Shown here in pieces: positions 55,578 through 64,000 of a stretch of DNA of 64,000 nucleotides. The notes below the pieces were generated by a model. The model did not search any database. It worked only from the letters and a program-made list of their open reading frames with translations, and was not told the origin of the DNA. The position numbers and the translations under genes are program-made. Every line of letters begins with the position of its first letter. Position 1 is the stretch's first letter. The stretch lies in the NCBI RefSeq assembly GCF_017515565.1, contig NZ_JAFWFN010000030.1, positions 1 through 64,000 on the forward strand. The letters are read 5' to 3'. The stretch is from Halomonas sp. (GTDB lineage: Bacteria; Pseudomonadota; Gammaproteobacteria; Pseudomonadales; Halomonadaceae).

Positions 55578-56516
55578 ATGAGCCGCTCTGCTGCTATGTC
55601 TTCTATTGCACCCCCCACGCTACTCCCCCGGCACCTGGCTATTTTGCTGATGATGACTGTTGCCACCATGTTTGCCGCTAACCATGTTTCTGCACGTTTG
55701 GCGTTTGATAATGGCACTGGCCTCCTGCTGGCCGTACTCACTCGCTCGGGGGTGGCCTGCCTCATTCTGCTGGCATTGGTCATTGCCCAAAAAAAGCGAC
55801 TTTGGCTACCGCCGGGTAGCTGGCCCTGGCAATTAGTGGTGGGGTTATTAATCGCTATCCAAAGCGTTAGCCTCTATTCAGCGGTAGCACGGCTGCCGGT
55901 GGTGATTGCGCTGTTGCTAGTGAATACCTTCCCGATTCAACTGGCGCTATTAAGTTGGGCGTTGGGGGGGAAGCGGCCTTCGCTGCGCAGCTGCGTGATT
56001 ATGGGCACTATTTTAGTTGGGCTGCTGGTGGTGCTCGATATTCCTAGCTGGATAGCGGACGCCGATGCCATGGGGCCAGGATGGCTGGCGGGTATTGGTT
56101 TTGGCTTAAGCGCGGCCTTTGCGTTTGCCTGCGCGCTATGGGTCACCGAACACCGTTTGGCAGGGGTTGGCAGCACATTACGCAGCCTGCTAACCATGCA
56201 AACCGTGTTTATCGCGATGATTATCGGTGGGCTACTGGGGGCCGTGCCAGGAGGAATGGGCCTGCCGGAAAACAGCACGGGCTGGATGGGGTTAATGCTT
56301 TTAGCGCTTCTATACGGTTCGGCATTCTCGGTACTGTTTATCTTCGTGCCACGCCTGGATATGGCGCGTAACGCCCCGGTGATGAATATTGAGCCGGTTG
56401 CCTCTTTGGTGATCGGCTATTTCGTGTTAGGGCAGATGCTTAGCCCAGGTCAGTTAGTAGGTGGTGCGGTTGTGGTGGGTGGCATTGTCGTATTAAGCCT
56501 GTCAAAAGGTAGGTAA
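55578..56516 (+). CDS. EamA/DMT superfamily transporter
   Basis: 312 residues, about ten membrane helices in two EamA halves (about 20-150 and 165-305). The second half ends with PVASLVIGYFVLGQMLSPGQLVGGAVVVGGI, typical of DMT exporters. It probably exports a small metabolite; substrate unknown. There is no clear ribosome site near the ATG at 55578, and ATG six codons later is possible. Confidence 0.88.
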   Translation: MSRSAAMSSIAPPTLLPRHLAILLMMTVATMFAANHVSARLAFDNGTGLLLAVLTRSGVACLILLALVIAQKKRLWLPPGSWPWQLVVGLLIAIQSVSLYSAVARLPVVIALLLVNTFPIQLALLSWALGGKRPSLRSCVIMGTILVGLLVVLDIPSWIADADAMGPGWLAGIGFGLSAAFAFACALWVTEHRLAGVGSTLRSLLTMQTVFIAMIIGGLLGAVPGGMGLPENSTGWMGLMLLALLYGSAFSVLFIFVPRLDMARNAPVMNIEPVASLVIGYFVLGQMLSPGQLVGGAVVVGGIVVLSLSKGR

Positions 56517-56636
56517 AAGAAGGTGGGGAAAAAAGGAAATTAAAAGCAAGCGCGGCAAAATATTTGCGTTCTTTATAGGGTTAAGCCACACTTCTTAAAC
56601 GTAAGGAAACACTGTTTTTTAACTGAGGCTTTACCT

Positions 56637-57146
56637 ATGAAGATGACCGTTTTATCACTCACCTCCGCAGCGCTTTTGGTTGGTGCGGGTGCTTTCGCGG
56701 CATCGGCTCAAGCGCAGCAATCTTTTCAATACCCGCAAGGTTACGTGGGCGGTGATGCGATGTTTTGGAGACTAGACCCAGATCGTGGCTCCTCCCGGGA
56801 CGATATTGGTCTACGCCTACGCGGTGGTGCGCAGTTTAACGAATACTTTGCCCTTGAAGGCCATCTTGGGACCGGCGGCTCCGACGGTGATGTAGAGCTA
56901 GACCACTTGGTGGGTGCCTATGCCAAGGGGATTGTCCCCATCGCCCCAGAAGTGCGCTTATACGGTTTGGCGGGCTTCACGGAAGTAGATTTTGACCGCG
57001 ATCGTGAAACCGGTTTCTCCTATGGTGCAGGTGCCGAGATGGACGTAGCACCTAACCTTTCCATTGGCGCCGACTACATGCGCTACCTGGATAAATCTGC
57101 CTACACGTTTGATGCGGCCAGTGTAGGTCTACGTTACCGCTTCTAA
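56637..57146 (+). CDS. Small outer-membrane beta-barrel protein, copy 1
   Basis: 169 residues: signal peptide (1-25, ends SAQAQ), alternating beta strands and a C-terminal SVGLRYRF with terminal Phe, as in proteins inserted by the BAM complex. The mature part (about 145 residues) fits an eight-stranded OmpA/OmpW-like or opacity-type barrel. Role unknown. A paralogue follows at 57337, and their 3' ends and terminators are almost the same. Confidence 0.85.
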   Translation: MKMTVLSLTSAALLVGAGAFAASAQAQQSFQYPQGYVGGDAMFWRLDPDRGSSRDDIGLRLRGGAQFNEYFALEGHLGTGGSDGDVELDHLVGAYAKGIVPIAPEVRLYGLAGFTEVDFDRDRETGFSYGAGAEMDVAPNLSIGADYMRYLDKSAYTFDAASVGLRYRF

Positions 57147-57184
57147 ACAAGCTGGCGCGTTCGCCACGCCATAGATGACTATAA
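57126..57184 (+). repeat. 59-bp direct repeat, copy 1 (copy 2 at 57931-57989)
   Basis: The last 21 coding bases and 38 bases after the stop of the barrel gene match 57931-57989 with one mismatch (A/G). The terminators that follow are also homologous. Marks a tandem duplication or gene conversion. Confidence 0.92.
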
Positions 57185-57185
57185 A

Positions 57186-57213
57186 CCCCATCGCTTCCAA
57201 GCGGTGGGGTTTT
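57186..57213 (+). terminator. Terminator after barrel gene copy 1
   Basis: CCCCATCGCTT pairs with AAGCGGTGGGG (one T-G wobble) followed by TTTTG. Compared with copy 2, one stem pair has changed from C-G to T-A on both sides. Confidence 0.85.
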
Positions 57214-57336
57214 GTTTTATGTACATCATGCGGATGGATACGCGTAAAACTATAAATTGTAACCTTTATTAATTTTAGTTAAACTTTTCGTCTTAATTAA
57301 GGCACCTTAATGGTGTTATTGCATCAAGGGAATAAG

Positions 57337-57951
57337 ATGAAAAAATCGGCTAAAGTATTCGTAATTACCTCTTCACTGCTATTAGCTAGCGCTGCCCAGG
57401 CGCAATCATTTCAAGCCGGATATCCCCAGGGTTATATCGGTGCCGACGCTATGGTTTGGAACCTTAATTTCAAAGGCCTTAATGCTGACAGCCTTGGTGT
57501 TGATAGCTTTGATGCTGAGATGCTTAACGAGCTTGGCTTAAATATTGATGACCTGGACAATGATTATCGCTCGGAAGCACTGCGTTTGGTAGCGGGTATC
57601 AAGCTAGACAAGTATCTGGCGGTTGAGCTTCACGCCGCTACCGGAGGCTCTGACAGCAATGGTGGCTTTGGACTTGAGCTGGATTACCTGATTAGCGGTT
57701 TTTTGAAGGGTATCGTGCCCTTGGGCAGCCATGCACGCCTATTTGGTCTGTTGGGCTACTCGGAAGTGAAAATGACCGCTAGTGCTTTAGGAATGAAAGA
57801 TAGTGGACGAGACGACGATGTCTCTTTCGGTGCGGGAGCCGAGTTTGATGTATCGGACACCTTGTCATTGACGGGTGATGTTACCCGCTATATTAGTAAT
57901 TCGGACTACGACCTCGACGCTTACAGCATTGGTCTACGTTACCGCTTCTAA
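57337..57951 (+). CDS. Small outer-membrane beta-barrel protein, copy 2
   Basis: 204 residues: signal peptide (1-23, ends SAAQAQ) and a barrel with the same start (SFQAGYPQGYIGADAM) and end (SIGLRYRF) as copy 1. It is 35 residues longer, mainly from an insertion after residue 40 with Asp-rich sequence (LGLNIDDLDNDYRSE). I chose ATG 57337 because AAGGGAATAAG precedes it and the next residues form a signal peptide; an in-frame ATG at 57310 does not. Probably arose with copy 1 by duplication. Confidence 0.85.
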   Translation: MKKSAKVFVITSSLLLASAAQAQSFQAGYPQGYIGADAMVWNLNFKGLNADSLGVDSFDAEMLNELGLNIDDLDNDYRSEALRLVAGIKLDKYLAVELHAATGGSDSNGGFGLELDYLISGFLKGIVPLGSHARLFGLLGYSEVKMTASALGMKDSGRDDDVSFGAGAEFDVSDTLSLTGDVTRYISNSDYDLDAYSIGLRYRF

Positions 57952-57989
57952 ACAGGCTGGCGCGTTCGCCACGCCATAGATGACTATAA
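57931..57989 (+). repeat. 59-bp direct repeat, copy 2
   Basis: Counterpart of 57126-57184 with one difference. It covers the last seven codons, the stop and the start of the 3' region. Confidence 0.92.
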
Positions 57990-58021
57990 GCCCCCATTGC
58001 TTCCAAGCAGTGGGGGTTTTG
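57990..58021 (+). terminator. Terminator after barrel gene copy 2
   Basis: CCCCCATTGCTT pairs with AAGCAGTGGGGG (one T-G wobble) and TTTT follows. The stem is one pair longer than in copy 1 and carries a paired change. Confidence 0.85.
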
Positions 58022-58239
58022 CTGTTTTCACGTATAGAAAGATTGGGCTGCATTTCGTTTTTGCATATTGGCCTAATGGCTCATTGGCGGAATGCGTAGC
58101 TTGAGATTTTTAAAAAATGCTAAAAATTGAGCAAATTTTCTAACAGGGTCTACGCTAGTAAAGTGTCGCGTGATAACAGCCGTGTGATTTACATGTGCTA
58201 CGCGTCACTATCCCTACTAACGGATTAGAGGTGTTCGTC

Positions 58240-58419
58240 ATGACTGATAGTAAAACTGACAAAATCAAAGGTACGGGCAATAAAGCTGCGGGCAAAGTGA
58301 AAGAAGCGACTGGCAAGATGACTAATAGCACCGAAACAGAAGCTAAAGGCAAAGCCCAACAGGCGAAAGGCGAACTGCAAAAAGGCAAGGGTGAAGCCAA
58401 AGATAAACTGAAGAAGTAA
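58240..58419 (+). CDS. CsbD family protein
   Basis: 59 residues (MTDSKTDKIKGTGNKAAG, then KVKEATGK), Lys/Gly/Ala-rich, as in short CsbD proteins. I use ATG 58240 after TTAGAGGTG; the in-frame upstream start at 58195 does not fit. General-stress protein of unknown mechanism. Second CsbD of the window. Confidence 0.85.
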   Translation: MTDSKTDKIKGTGNKAAGKVKEATGKMTNSTETEAKGKAQQAKGELQKGKGEAKDKLKK

Positions 58420-58450
58420 TAACGCTTAGCAAATACTTAGCAGTTATTAA

Positions 58451-58473
58451 TACAGGGGCCTTCGGCCCCTGTA
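58451..58473. terminator. Hairpin between CsbD gene and the convergent DASS gene
   Basis: A 10-bp perfect stem TACAGGGGCC with GGCCCCTGTA and a TTC loop. The following T-run is weak. Confidence 0.65.
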
Positions 58474-58523
58474 TGCGTTTACACAAACTGATTAAAAAAG
58501 TAGTTATCGCTGTAATGCTGAAC

Positions 58524-59990
58524 CTAGTAGTGACCCAGTATTTTCCACCATAAGCCGCCAACCACTACCCAAATCAACAGATTCACCACGCTCATAATAA
58601 AGCCTGCTTTCCACCATTCACCTAGTGTTAGGTAACCCGAGCCAAAAATCACTGGCGATGTGCCCGTGGCGTAGTGGGTCAAGGTCATCATGATAGATGA
58701 GGTAGCCGCCATGATCAGCACGAAGGGCATTGGTGGGGCCCCTAAGCTTAAGCCAACAGCAAGAAATGCAGCCATCATGGCGGTGATATGGGCAGTGGTG
58801 CTAGCAAAAAAGTAATGAGTATAAAGAAATGCCAATACGAGGAGAGCGGAGGCGCCTGCCCAGCCAATCCCCATCGTAGTAATCCAGTCTTGCATGTTTG
58901 CGGAAAACCAATTAATTAGCCCCGTTTCATTAAGTTGGCTCGCCATCATGATGAGGGCGCCAAACCAGAGCAGCGTATCCCAGGCATTTTTCTCTTTCAG
59001 TACATCTTCCCAGGTTAATACTCCGGTGAGCAGCAGCATAGAAAGACCGATAAAGGCAGTTGTCGTCGTGTTAAGGGTTACTGCATCGCCTAAAAATAGT
59101 GCTGGGATATCTGCCCACAGCAGTAGCAGTACCAGAAAGACGAACAGCATGATGCCCTCGTTTCTGCTTATTTTGCCTAGCTCGGCCAGCTTATCCCTCG
59201 CTAGCTGTGTAGCATTGGGCGTTTCTTTAATTTCTGGCGGGTAAAGCAAATACAAGATGTAGGGCATAGCGAGGATGGCGACTAATCCAGGTAGTAGCAT
59301 AGCGACCGCCCAGGTTAGCCAACTAAGCTGAATTTCTGCTCCTGTGGCCGTCGAAATTAACTGCACCGTTAGTGGGTTAGGGGCGGTGGCTGTGATGAAC
59401 ATCGCAGAGGTGATTGGGTTGCTATGGTAATTCACCAGAGCCAGATATTTCCCGATTTTCCCCGATGTATTGTCCTCTGGGTGTGAATCAAAGCTGTGAG
59501 CAATAGAGCGCATAATTGGGTGGATGATGCCGCCGCCCCGAGCGGTGTTACTGGGTGTTACCGGGGCAATAGAAAGCTCGGAAAAAGCAAGACCATAGCC
59601 AATTCCCAGTGTTCTCTTTCCGAAGATTGAAATGAAGTAGTAGCCAATCCGTGCCCCTAGTCCCGTTTTAATCAGCCCGCGGGAAATCATAATCGCAATT
59701 GCAATTAACCAGATAAGTGGGTTGGCGTAACTGCTTAAGGCTACATTGATGGCTTCGCCAGGTGTATCCCCCGTCACCCCGCTCGCCGCAACAATCGAAA
59801 TGGCAATGACAGAAATAGCCCCAATCGGCATGGCCTTACCGATGATGGCAACAATAGTGCCTACAAAGATAGCCAGCATAAGCCAAGCATTGGGCGTCAG
59901 GCCTTCTGGCAAGGGAATTACCAACCAGATGAAAAGTGACACGATCACCGCAATAGCGGTCGACCAGGGTTTGAAAGGCAGTGTCGACAT
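58524..59990 (-). CDS. DASS (SLC13) family anion transporter
   Basis: 488 residues, about 11-12 membrane helices. Typical DASS segments are NTARGGGIIHPIMRSIA, ALVNYHSNPITSAMFITATAPNP and the later HYFFASTTAHITAMMAAFLAVG. The family carries di- or tricarboxylates (for example 2-oxoglutarate, malate, succinate) in exchange or with sodium. It is divergent from the arc operon with 472 bases between them. Confidence 0.9.
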   Translation of the reverse strand: MSTLPFKPWSTAIAVIVSLFIWLVIPLPEGLTPNAWLMLAIFVGTIVAIIGKAMPIGAISVIAISIVAASGVTGDTPGEAINVALSSYANPLIWLIAIAIMISRGLIKTGLGARIGYYFISIFGKRTLGIGYGLAFSELSIAPVTPSNTARGGGIIHPIMRSIAHSFDSHPEDNTSGKIGKYLALVNYHSNPITSAMFITATAPNPLTVQLISTATGAEIQLSWLTWAVAMLLPGLVAILAMPYILYLLYPPEIKETPNATQLARDKLAELGKISRNEGIMLFVFLVLLLLWADIPALFLGDAVTLNTTTTAFIGLSMLLLTGVLTWEDVLKEKNAWDTLLWFGALIMMASQLNETGLINWFSANMQDWITTMGIGWAGASALLVLAFLYTHYFFASTTAHITAMMAAFLAVGLSLGAPPMPFVLIMAATSSIMMTLTHYATGTSPVIFGSGYLTLGEWWKAGFIMSVVNLLIWVVVGGLWWKILGHY

Positions 59991-60291
59991 GGTGAAAGCC
60001 TATATAAATAAAAATTAATGTCAGCATTGAGCTCACAAGTGATGTTACAGGTACTACAAAGGGACACCTCTTGCTCAACTTTAGTCTATATGGAGTGGGC
60101 GCTAAATGCCTTGCCCTACGTCAAAAGAGGCTCGTTATGGAGAGGTTTTAGTGAATATATTTTGTGTCGCTAGCTGGGTATCTCTAAAAATATATAATTA
60201 TTATTAATAATCTGTTTTTATAAAATATGTCAGAAATAAAGTCTGTAAATTTAGATAGATGCAGCGCAATCCTTGTTATTTTTTCGGTTTA

Positions 60292-60305
60292 TTGATGTTT
60301 ATCAC
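60292..60305 (+). promoter_or_regulatory. FNR/Anr box of the arc operon
   Basis: TTGATGTTTATCAC matches TTGAT-N4-ATCAA at 9 of 10 positions. Its centre is about 41.5 bases before the start of transcription predicted from TATAGT at 60328-60333, exactly the place of class II activation. Pseudomonas arc genes are controlled by Anr in the same way. Confidence 0.75.
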
Positions 60306-60327
60306 CTTTTTTATTCACAAGGTGGTC

Positions 60328-60333
60328 TATAGT
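60328..60333 (+). promoter_or_regulatory. -10 element of the arcDAB promoter
   Basis: TATAGT, one base from the -10 consensus, with the FNR box in place of a -35. Start of transcription would be near 60340, leaving a 120-base leader to arcD. Confidence 0.55.
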
Positions 60334-60462
60334 CATATTAGTAGCTAATTAAATATAGGTGTCTGTGCCGTTATTAACCCCCTGTTTTATTCCGTCACAA
60401 AGTGCGGCGCGAGGGGCCTATAACAAGGTGCGGCATGGCAATTCATTAAAGGGGGATGGGCA

Positions 60463-61902
60463 ATGGATCACACACAAGCGAGTGATGAAAAAGAAGTAAA
60501 ACGCTTTCGTTTTCCTACGGCTTTTACCATTTTATTTAGCCTGACGATCTTGGCAGCAGCACTGACTTGGTTCGTACCGGCGGGGCAGTATGAGCGGGAG
60601 TTTGACGAATCGTTGGGGCGAGAAGTTACCGTCGTGGGCAGCTATCAAGAGGTAGAGTCTAATCCACAAAATGCCTGGGATGTGTTGATGGCTCCCATTG
60701 CGGGGCTTTATGACCCTGCGACGAATGTGGCAAACGCAATTGATGTGGCGCTTTTTGTACTGATTATTGGTGGTTTCATTGGTGTTGTGACGGCTACCGG
60801 GGCGATTGATGCCGGTATCGGGCGAGCCATGAAGCGTATGGTAGGGCATGAGAAATGGATAATCCCGTTGCTCATGGCGCTATTTGCCCTAGGTGGTTCT
60901 ACCTATGGGATGGCCGAGGAAACGTTGGCCTTCTACATGCTGTTAATTCCCATCATCATTGCCGCTGGCTATGACTCGGTAACGGCCGTTGCCATTATCC
61001 TGCTAGGGGCCGGCGTGGGGGTGCTGGGTTCAACCGTCAATGCCTTCGCGACGGTCATCGCTTCTGATGCTGCCGGTATTCCTTTCACCGAAGGCCTTAT
61101 TCTGAGGCTGGTAATTCTGGTGCTGTGCTTTGTGGCGACTGTTCTGTATGTGATGCGCTATGCAGCCCGTGTTCGCCGCAGTTCCGATGCTTCCATTGTC
61201 AGTGACCAGTATGAAGCGGACCGAGAATACTTTCTAAGTCAGCGCGATGAGGAAACCTTGCCGTTTACCCGCACCCGTAAGTTAGTGCTTATTCTGTTCG
61301 CGTGCACCTTCATCGTTATGGTGTGGGGCGTGCTGGCAGCAGATTGGTGGATGGGTGAAATGACGGCGCTCTTTCTCGCATCCAGCTTGGTGGTCGGCGT
61401 TGTTTCCCGGTTGGGTGAAGTGCGCTTTGTTGAATCCTTTGTAGGCGGCGCCAAGGAGCTATTAGGTGTTGCACTCATTATCGGGCTGGCCAGAGGGATT
61501 GTCGTCATTATGGATGCGGGCCTCGTCACCGACACGCTACTACATTGGTCCGAAGAGCGTGTGAGTGGCCTTTCCAGCGTCGCCTTTATAAACGTGATGT
61601 ATTGGTTACAGGTGATGATGTCGTTTTTTGTTCCCTCTTCATCAGGGTTGGCGGTGATGAGTATGCCCGTTCTAGCGCCTATGGCGGATTTCGCTGGAGT
61701 GGGACGAGATCTGGTGGTGACTGCTTATCAGTCGGCGAACGGGTTAGTGAACTTGGTCAATCCGACCTTTGCCGTGGTCATGGGGGCGTTAGCAATTGGG
61801 CGTGTGCCCTATGAGCGCTGGCTGCGATTCATGTGGCCGCTGCTGTTGATCCTGACGGTGATCATTCTGGTCTGCCTGAGTCTGGCAGCTCTTATGGGTT
61901 GA
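60463..61902 (+). CDS. arcD: Arginine/ornithine antiporter-like protein (YfcC family)
   Basis: 479 residues, about 11-12 membrane helices. The family is YfcC/ DcuC-like carriers; motif STYGMAEETLAFYMLLIP and NLVNPTFAVVMGALAIGRV are typical. First gene of the arc operon, so arginine-ornithine exchange is the probable job; Pseudomonas ArcD proper belongs to another family, hence the symbol rests on context. GGGGGATGGG precedes the ATG. Confidence 0.8.
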   Translation: MDHTQASDEKEVKRFRFPTAFTILFSLTILAAALTWFVPAGQYEREFDESLGREVTVVGSYQEVESNPQNAWDVLMAPIAGLYDPATNVANAIDVALFVLIIGGFIGVVTATGAIDAGIGRAMKRMVGHEKWIIPLLMALFALGGSTYGMAEETLAFYMLLIPIIIAAGYDSVTAVAIILLGAGVGVLGSTVNAFATVIASDAAGIPFTEGLILRLVILVLCFVATVLYVMRYAARVRRSSDASIVSDQYEADREYFLSQRDEETLPFTRTRKLVLILFACTFIVMVWGVLAADWWMGEMTALFLASSLVVGVVSRLGEVRFVESFVGGAKELLGVALIIGLARGIVVIMDAGLVTDTLLHWSEERVSGLSSVAFINVMYWLQVMMSFFVPSSSGLAVMSMPVLAPMADFAGVGRDLVVTAYQSANGLVNLVNPTFAVVMGALAIGRVPYERWLRFMWPLLLILTVIILVCLSLAALMG

Positions 61903-62003
61903 GATTCGTGCAGCTTTTCAATTTTGTGTTGGCCGTGGCCACAAGCCACTAAGCCAATGATGAAGCGATACGTGCCTACTGGCATGCGACAAGGAGAAAC
62001 GCA

Positions 62004-63260
62004 ATGTCTACCAATGCCTCAACGCTTGGCGTTCATTCCGAAGCAGGCAAATTACGTAAGGTAATGGTCTGCTCGCCAGGGTTGGCCCACCAGCGCCTAA
62101 CGCCGAGCAATTGTGATGATTTACTGTTCGACGACGTACTGTGGGTAAGCCAAGCCAAGCGTGACCACTTCGATTTTGTGACCAAAATGCGTGAACGTGG
62201 CGTGGAAGTGCTGGAAATGCACAATCTCCTGACGGACACGCTCAAGATTCCCGAAGCGCGTAGTTGGCTTTTAGATCGTAAGATTACTGCCAATCAAGTG
62301 GGGTTAGGGCTACAGGATGAAGTGCGTGCCTGGCTTGATGAGATGGAGCCGCGCCGATTAGCTGAGTTTCTTATCGGCGGGGTGTCAGCCAATGATATGG
62401 CGGGGTCCCAGGGAGGGGAGATCCTCAAAATGTTTCGTGATTATCTGGGGCATTCAAGCTTTATTCTGCCGCCACTACCGAACACTCAGTTCACTCGTGA
62501 CACAACCTGTTGGATCTATGGTGGTGTGACATTGAACCCGATGCACTGGCAGGCTCGGCGCCAGGAAACGCTGCTCACCACGGCGATTTACAAATTCCAT
62601 CCCGAGTTTGAAAAAGCCGACTTTCAGGTCTGGTACGGCGATCCTGATGTGGATCATGGCCTAGCGACGCTGGAAGGTGGAGACGTGATGCCGATAGGCA
62701 ATGGCGTGGTGCTGATTGGAATGGGCGAACGCAGCTCTCGTCAGGCCATTGGCCAAGTGGCACAGGCGCTCTTCTCTGCCGGTGCGGCAAAGCGAATCGT
62801 TGTAGCAGGCCTCCCAAAATCTCGCTCGGCGATGCATCTGGATACCGTGTTCAGCTTTTGTGACCATGATCTAGTAACCATTTTTCCTGAAGTCGTACGA
62901 AATATCGTCGCCTTCAGCCTCAGGCCAGATGAGAGTCGCCCAGGAGGGATTGATGTACGCCGAGAAGAAAACAGCTTCCTTGACGTGGTCGCTGAGTCGC
63001 TCGGTTTGCCCGCCTTGCGTGTGGTTGAGACAGGCGGTGACAGTTTTGAGGCAGAGCGTGAGCAGTGGGACGACGGCAACAACGTTGTGGCACTCGAGCC
63101 CGGTGTGGTTATTGGCTACGACCGCAATACGTCGACGAATACTCTGCTACGCAAGGCGGGTGTAGAAGTCATTACCATCAGTGCCGGCGAACTTGGTCGT
63201 GGGCGAGGTGGTGGCCACTGCATGACCTGCCCGATTATTCGTGACCCCATTGACTACTGA
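62004..63260 (+). CDS. arcA: Arginine deiminase
   Basis: 418 residues, same length as the Pseudomonas aeruginosa enzyme. The catalytic cysteine is C406 in GGGHCMTCP, and other motifs include [18 protein letters not shown] and LEGGDV. It converts arginine to citrulline and ammonia. AAGGAG precedes the ATG. arcB follows by 11 bases. Confidence 0.96.
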   Translation: MSTNASTLGVHSEAGKLRKVMVCSPGLAHQRLTPSNCDDLLFDDVLWVSQAKRDHFDFVTKMRERGVEVLEMHNLLTDTLKIPEARSWLLDRKITANQVGLGLQDEVRAWLDEMEPRRLAEFLIGGVSANDMAGSQGGEILKMFRDYLGHSSFILPPLPNTQFTRDTTCWIYGGVTLNPMHWQARRQETLLTTAIYKFHPEFEKADFQVWYGDPDVDHGLATLEGGDVMPIGNGVVLIGMGERSSRQAIGQVAQALFSAGAAKRIVVAGLPKSRSAMHLDTVFSFCDHDLVTIFPEVVRNIVAFSLRPDESRPGGIDVRREENSFLDVVAESLGLPALRVVETGGDSFEAEREQWDDGNNVVALEPGVVIGYDRNTSTNTLLRKAGVEVITISAGELGRGRGGGHCMTCPIIRDPIDY

Positions 63261-63271
63261 GAGCATTCACC

Positions 63272-64000
63272 ATGGCCTTTAATATTCATCACCGTAGCCT
63301 GCTTAGCCTCATGCACCATAGTGAGCGTGAGCTTTGTTATCTGCTCGACCTTGCCCGGGATCTCAAACGCGCCAAGTATTCAGGTACAGAGCAGCAACTT
63401 CTCAAGGGGCAGAATATTGCGCTGATCTTCGAGAAGACATCAACCCGTACCCGGTGTGCCTTCGAGGTAGCCGCGTACGACCAAGGCGCCAATATTACCT
63501 TCATTGACCCAGGTTCCTCGCAAATTGGTCATAAAGAGAGCATGAAGGATACTGCTCGTGTGTTGGGCCGTATGTACGACGCCATCGAGTATCGAGGCTT
63601 TAAACAGGAAGTGGTCGAAGAGCTGGCTAACTATGCGGGTGTGCCGGTATACAACGGTTTGACCGAGGAGTATCACCCGACACAAATGCTCGCTGATGTG
63701 ATGACCATGCGGGAGTATACAGAAAAGCCGCTACACCAGATTAGCTATGCCTATGTTGGCGATGCCCATAACAACATGGGTAAATCGCTACTATTAATTG
63801 GCGCCAAACTTGGCATGGATGTGCGCATTGCTGCCCCTAAAGCGTTGTGGCCCCCTCAAGAGCATATCGATGCTTGCCAGCGCTTTGCGGTTGAAAGTGG
63901 AGCCACTATTACCTTGACCGAAGACCCCGAAGCGGCGGTTAAAGGCGTCGACTTTATCCATACAGATGTTTGGGTCTCGATGGGCGAGCCGGTAGAAGCC
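63272..64000 (+). CDS. arcB: Ornithine carbamoyltransferase, catabolic (3' truncated by window edge)
   Basis: 243 codons are open to the window end. Carbamoyl phosphate motif EKTSTRTR and the HPTQ motif (YHPTQMLAD) are present, with [12 protein letters not shown] typical of OTC. It splits citrulline with phosphate to ornithine and carbamoyl phosphate, from which carbamate kinase, expected next, makes ATP. The ATG at 63272 follows the arcA stop by 11 bases. Confidence 0.95.
   Translation, partial: MAFNIHHRSLLSLMHHSERELCYLLDLARDLKRAKYSGTEQQLLKGQNIALIFEKTSTRTRCAFEVAAYDQGANITFIDPGSSQIGHKESMKDTARVLGRMYDAIEYRGFKQEVVEELANYAGVPVYNGLTEEYHPTQMLADVMTMREYTEKPLHQISYAYVGDAHNNMGKSLLLIGAKLGMDVRIAAPKALWPPQEHIDACQRFAVESGATITLTEDPEAAVKGVDFIHTDVWVSMGEPVEA

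Noticed and set aside
1..64000. CRISPR arrays, insertion sequences, prophage, tRNA or rRNA genes
   Set aside because: No regularly spaced repeats, transposase or integrase genes, or recognisable tRNA/rRNA sequences were found on reading both strands.

Overview
The window looks like a chromosomal segment of a Halomonas/Vreelandella-type gammaproteobacterium. This is inferred from the gene content (assimilatory nitrate reductase with a C-terminal [2Fe-2S] domain, tandem cobA, PP2C-kinase fusion, CsbD proteins, an arc operon and a deo operon with nupC) and from the moderately high GC; no marker gene such as 16S rRNA is present. Both ends cut through genes: nasA at the left and arcB at the right. 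I found no rRNA, tRNA, insertion sequence, prophage or CRISPR array.

Region by region. 1-6.6 kb: end of a nitrate assimilation cluster (nasA, cobA, a formate/nitrite-type channel, a PP2C phosphatase-Ser/Thr kinase fusion and a second cobA). 6.7-13.1 kb: phospholipase D protein, a small ribosome-rescue gene (arfA), an ABC exporter, a gamma-glutamyltransferase-like enzyme and a two-gene chromate transporter with a divergent GntR regulator. 14-17.8 kb: DUF1415 protein, a fossil 3' end of a diguanylate cyclase gene, GNAT, LysE, LLM oxidoreductase and SDR. 17.8-20.7 kb: nitrate transporter narK followed by a NIT-ANTAR antiterminator, behind a sigma-54-type promoter and a leader with paired hairpins. 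20.9-30 kb: patatin, a decayed chemoreceptor with a CZB domain, two L,D-transpeptidase-fold proteins, an M23 endopeptidase, and a LysR/glutathionyl-hydroquinone reductase pair. 30-42.5 kb: PRC-barrel and CsbD stress proteins, DEAD-box helicase with a structured leader, endonuclease V, thiol peroxidase, an amidoligase/glutamine-amidotransferase pair, a large MscS channel, two J-type proteins and an unknown membrane protein. 42.7-50.8 kb: CBS-BON protein, then nupC-deoC-deoA-deoB-deoD-cdd with a divergent deoR and a recognisable DeoR operator. 51-64 kb: cyoE, ackA-pta, EamA exporter, two tandem outer-membrane barrel paralogues, CsbD, a DASS transporter, and the arginine deiminase operon arcD-arcA-arcB behind a class II FNR/Anr promoter.

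Functional links. Nitrate is imported by NarK and reduced by NasA and a nitrite reductase outside the window; CobA supplies the siroheme precursor, and the NIT-ANTAR protein probably couples transporter expression to nitrate while sigma-54 couples it to nitrogen limitation. The arc operon and ackA-pta are both substrate-level ATP routes useful when oxygen is low. The deo cluster salvages nucleosides to acetaldehyde and glyceraldehyde-3-phosphate.

The most noteworthy points are the arfA gene with a hairpin across its stop codon, the GGDEF gene fossil, the sigma-54/ANTAR leader of narK, the degenerate chemoreceptor, the HPD-less J-like membrane protein beside a TerB-J protein, the PP2C-kinase fusion with a glycine-poor nucleotide loop, and the outer-membrane duplicates whose terminators co-vary.
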